This document shows, piece by piece, positions 62,049 to 64,000 of a stretch of 64,000 bases of DNA (position 1 is the first letter of the stretch; each line of letters starts with the position of its first letter). The DNA is taken from NCBI GenBank assembly GCA_024236215.1, contig JACKKX010000003.1, positions 391,807 to 455,806 on the forward strand. The letters run 5' to 3'. Source of the DNA: Novosphingobium sp. (GTDB lineage: Bacteria > Pseudomonadota > Alphaproteobacteria > Sphingomonadales > Sphingomonadaceae). A program made the position numbers and the translations under genes. A model generated the notes under the pieces. It ran no database searches, had not been told where the DNA came from, and saw only the letters and a program-made list of their open reading frames with translations.

Positions 62049-63992
62049 ATGCGTTCGTCGATGCAACTGGCCGGGTTGGGGATCCCGGCGCTACTGGCTT
62101 CCTGCGTGCCTGCTTTGGCGCAGCGCGCGGGAGAGAATGTTGCGACCCAGTCAAGCGATGCCTTCGGCCGTTCGGTGGGGCAGGACAAGACCGGGCTCTA
62201 TTCGAGCGACGAGGTGCGCGGGTTCAACCCGGTCGATGCCGGCAATGTCCGGCTGGAGGGGCTCTATTTCGATCAGGTTGACCGGCTTTCGCCGCGGATC
62301 ACCGATGGCAACACGATCCGGGTCGGCCCAGCCTCGCAGCGCTATCCCTTTCCCGCCCCGACCGGGCTGGTCGACTATTCGCTGACCCAGCCGCATGGCG
62401 CGGCGAGCTACAGTTTCAATCTTGAGGATGGCGGCTCCAATTCGATGGGGATCGGCGGTTCGTTCGAATTCAAGCAGCCCCTCGATGGCGAGCGGCTGGG
62501 CGTGTCGGGTGGGGCCGGTTGGCGCAACGGGCACCGCTTTGAGGGAGGAGAAACCAAGTATCGCACCGTCGGCGCGACGCTCGCCTGGCGTCCGGCCAGC
62601 GATGTTCAGGTGCTTCTGTTCGGCGGCGCGTTCTATTTCCGCAGCGACGAGGCGCGGCCGACTTACTATCCTGCCGGCACCGAGCCCCCGCCCAGGCTTG
62701 CGCGCGGGCAGGATCTGAGCCAGCCGTGGACCGGGCGCAACGCCACCAACTGGGCCTACGGCGCGGTGGTCAAGGCGCCGCTTGGCGGGCTGAAGCTGGA
62801 AGCGGGGCTGTTCTACAACGGGCGCACCCAGGACACGATCTTTTCGGACCTGCTGTTCGGCGTGGGCCAGGACGGCTCGGTTGCCTCACGGCGGATCATT
62901 GCCGACGGCAACAACCGCGATGCCTCGCTGTCGGGCGAGGTGCGGCTGGTGCGCCAGTGGCATGCGGGAGGGCTCGACCAGCGCCTGATTGCCAGCCTGC
63001 GCGGCCGCTCGCGCGATCGGCGCTTTGGCGGCAGCCGCTCGCTGGCATTGGGGCCGAGCACGATACTTGGCCCCGATGTGCGCCCCGAACCGGCCTATGT
63101 CCTCGGCCCCAAGAACTTCGACGACGTTCGCCAGCTGACCTACGGTCTGTCCTATTCGCTGGTCGCCGAGCACCGCTTCGCGATTGACGCCAGCCTTTCG
63201 CAGACCCGCTACCGCAAGGCCCTCGATTATGCCGATCCGGCGCTGGCCGATCCCGTTACCCGCGAGACTGCAGAGTTGTGGAATGTCACCGGCTCGGTCC
63301 ACCTCGCGCGCGGCCTGGCATTTTTTGCCGGGGCTTCGCATGGAATGGAAGAAGCGCTGGTTGCCCCCGATGTCGCGGTCAACCGCGCCGAAGCACCGCC
63401 GGCCGTGCACACCCGCCAGATCGAGGCCGGGCTGAAATACTCGATCAACGCCCACCTCACGCTGATCGCGGGCGGATTTTCGATCACCAAGCCCTATTAC
63501 AATCTCGATCCCGCGCAGCGCTATCGCCAGCTTGGCACGCTGCGCAACAAGGGGCTGGAACTGTCGCTTACGGGGCGGATCGCCCCGGGGCTGACCGTGG
63601 TTGGCGGGACCATGCTGCTCGATCCGCGCATTTCGGGCGAGGCGGTCGATCAGGCGCTGATCGGGCCGCGTCCGGTAGGCCAGATCCGCCGGCGCAGCGT
63701 GCTGAGCCTTGATTGGCGCCCTCAGGCCGGGAGCAGTCCGTTCTCGTTCGATCTCGCGATTGAAAGCCTTTCGAGCCGCACCGGCAATGCCGCCAATACC
63801 CTTGCCGCACCGGCGCGCACGGTGGTCAATCTTGGCGCGCGCTATCGCTTCAAGGCCGCCGGGGCCGACTGGCTGCTGCGACCTGTGCTGTACAATGCCT
63901 TCGATACCTACGGCTGGAACGTCTCGAGCTCGGGGGGCTTCACCTATATTCCTCCACGCGCGCTGACGCTGCAACTGGTGGCGGATTTCTAG
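62049..63992 (+). CDS. TonB-dependent receptor family protein, short-plug type
   Basis: 647 residues, start at Met-Arg-Ser-Ser (62049), with a signal peptide ending near ALAQ. The reduced plug has GLYSSDEVRGFNPVDAGNVRLEGLYFDQVD, characteristic of a sphingomonad/xanthomonad receptor group. The rest is a beta-barrel of alternating strands ending in aromatic Phe (LQLVADF). No clear TonB box was found. Such proteins import ferric or other large ligands; the ligand is unknown. Placed 39 bases after the VOC gene, so it may belong to the hppD transcript. Confidence 0.85.
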   Translation: MRSSMQLAGLGIPALLASCVPALAQRAGENVATQSSDAFGRSVGQDKTGLYSSDEVRGFNPVDAGNVRLEGLYFDQVDRLSPRITDGNTIRVGPASQRYPFPAPTGLVDYSLTQPHGAASYSFNLEDGGSNSMGIGGSFEFKQPLDGERLGVSGGAGWRNGHRFEGGETKYRTVGATLAWRPASDVQVLLFGGAFYFRSDEARPTYYPAGTEPPPRLARGQDLSQPWTGRNATNWAYGAVVKAPLGGLKLEAGLFYNGRTQDTIFSDLLFGVGQDGSVASRRIIADGNNRDASLSGEVRLVRQWHAGGLDQRLIASLRGRSRDRRFGGSRSLALGPSTILGPDVRPEPAYVLGPKNFDDVRQLTYGLSYSLVAEHRFAIDASLSQTRYRKALDYADPALADPVTRETAELWNVTGSVHLARGLAFFAGASHGMEEALVAPDVAVNRAEAPPAVHTRQIEAGLKYSINAHLTLIAGGFSITKPYYNLDPAQRYRQLGTLRNKGLELSLTGRIAPGLTVVGGTMLLDPRISGEAVDQALIGPRPVGQIRRRSVLSLDWRPQAGSSPFSFDLAIESLSSRTGNAANTLAAPARTVVNLGARYRFKAAGADWLLRPVLYNAFDTYGWNVSSSGGFTYIPPRALTLQLVADF

Positions 63993-64000
63993 AGCCTGTT

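Overview
The window is a GC-rich, densely packed stretch of an alphaproteobacterial chromosome, most likely from Sphingomonadales (Novosphingobium, Sphingomonas or Erythrobacter-like). The evidence is the roughly 65-70 % GC, the gene order hisS-prfA-prmC-DUF4167-lnt-metK, a DUF3576 lipoprotein beside leuS-lptE-holA, a plug-poor TonB-dependent receptor, frequent TTG/GTG starts and ATGA-type overlaps. No rRNA, tRNA, CRISPR array, transposase, integrase or phage gene was seen. Species was assigned by protein recognition only.

Layout. 1-6.5 kb: a cut signal-peptide gene, polA, a CDC48-type AAA ATPase and an exported methyltransferase. 6.6-11.5 kb: universal stress protein, HAD hydrolase, the scoAB CoA-transferase pair, a nitronate monooxygenase-like flavoprotein and a GST. 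11.5-18.7 kb (minus strand): hisS, prfA, prmC, DUF4167, lnt, metK. 18.8-27.3 kb: M61 peptidase, ppa, pmbA, lptB-rpoN, and an exported RidA-like protein with an exported M19 dipeptidase. 27.4-28.8 kb: a diiron protein plus adrenodoxin-type ferredoxin behind an FNR/FixK-like box. 29-34.5 kb: acyltransferase, small membrane proteins, HNH-MOSC operon, gluQRS, HIG1 protein and cobalamin adenosyltransferase. 34.5-36.5 kb: two convergent genes, 3-hydroxybutyryl-CoA dehydrogenase and a polyprenyl sugar transferase, both losing their 3' ends at the same point near 35303. 36.6-41.2 kb: DUF3576-leuS-lptE-holA operon. 41.4-46.5 kb: an unknown exported protein, phaB, an HTH-DUF4019 regulator, an RHH protein, murA and galU. 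46.5-50.9 kb: two tandem TPR-sulfotransferases with nearly identical 3' ends and an AI-2E family permease. 50.9-57.5 kb: acyl-CoA synthetase, M23 peptidase and the coupled glnE-PrxQ-DUF455 cluster. 57.6-64 kb: M28 peptidase, agmatine deiminase, hppD with a VOC protein behind twin operator-like palindromes, and a TonB-dependent receptor.

How the genes fit together. Most of the window is housekeeping: replication and repair, translation, envelope assembly (lnt, lptB, lptE, murA, M23) and nitrogen control (glnE, rpoN). A second theme is short-chain acyl-CoA and PHB-type metabolism (scoAB, phaB, the truncated dehydrogenase, acyl-CoA synthetase), together with tyrosine breakdown (hppD). The observations most worth checking are the two-gene diiron/ferredoxin unit with its FNR-like box (a similar box precedes the universal stress gene), the double truncation near 35303 (a genomic deletion or an assembly join), the compositional break at the domain boundary of hisS with a smaller one at the end of leuS, the homogenised sulfotransferase pair, and the twin hppD operators. 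Apart from sequence comparison by eye, no database search or structure prediction was run.
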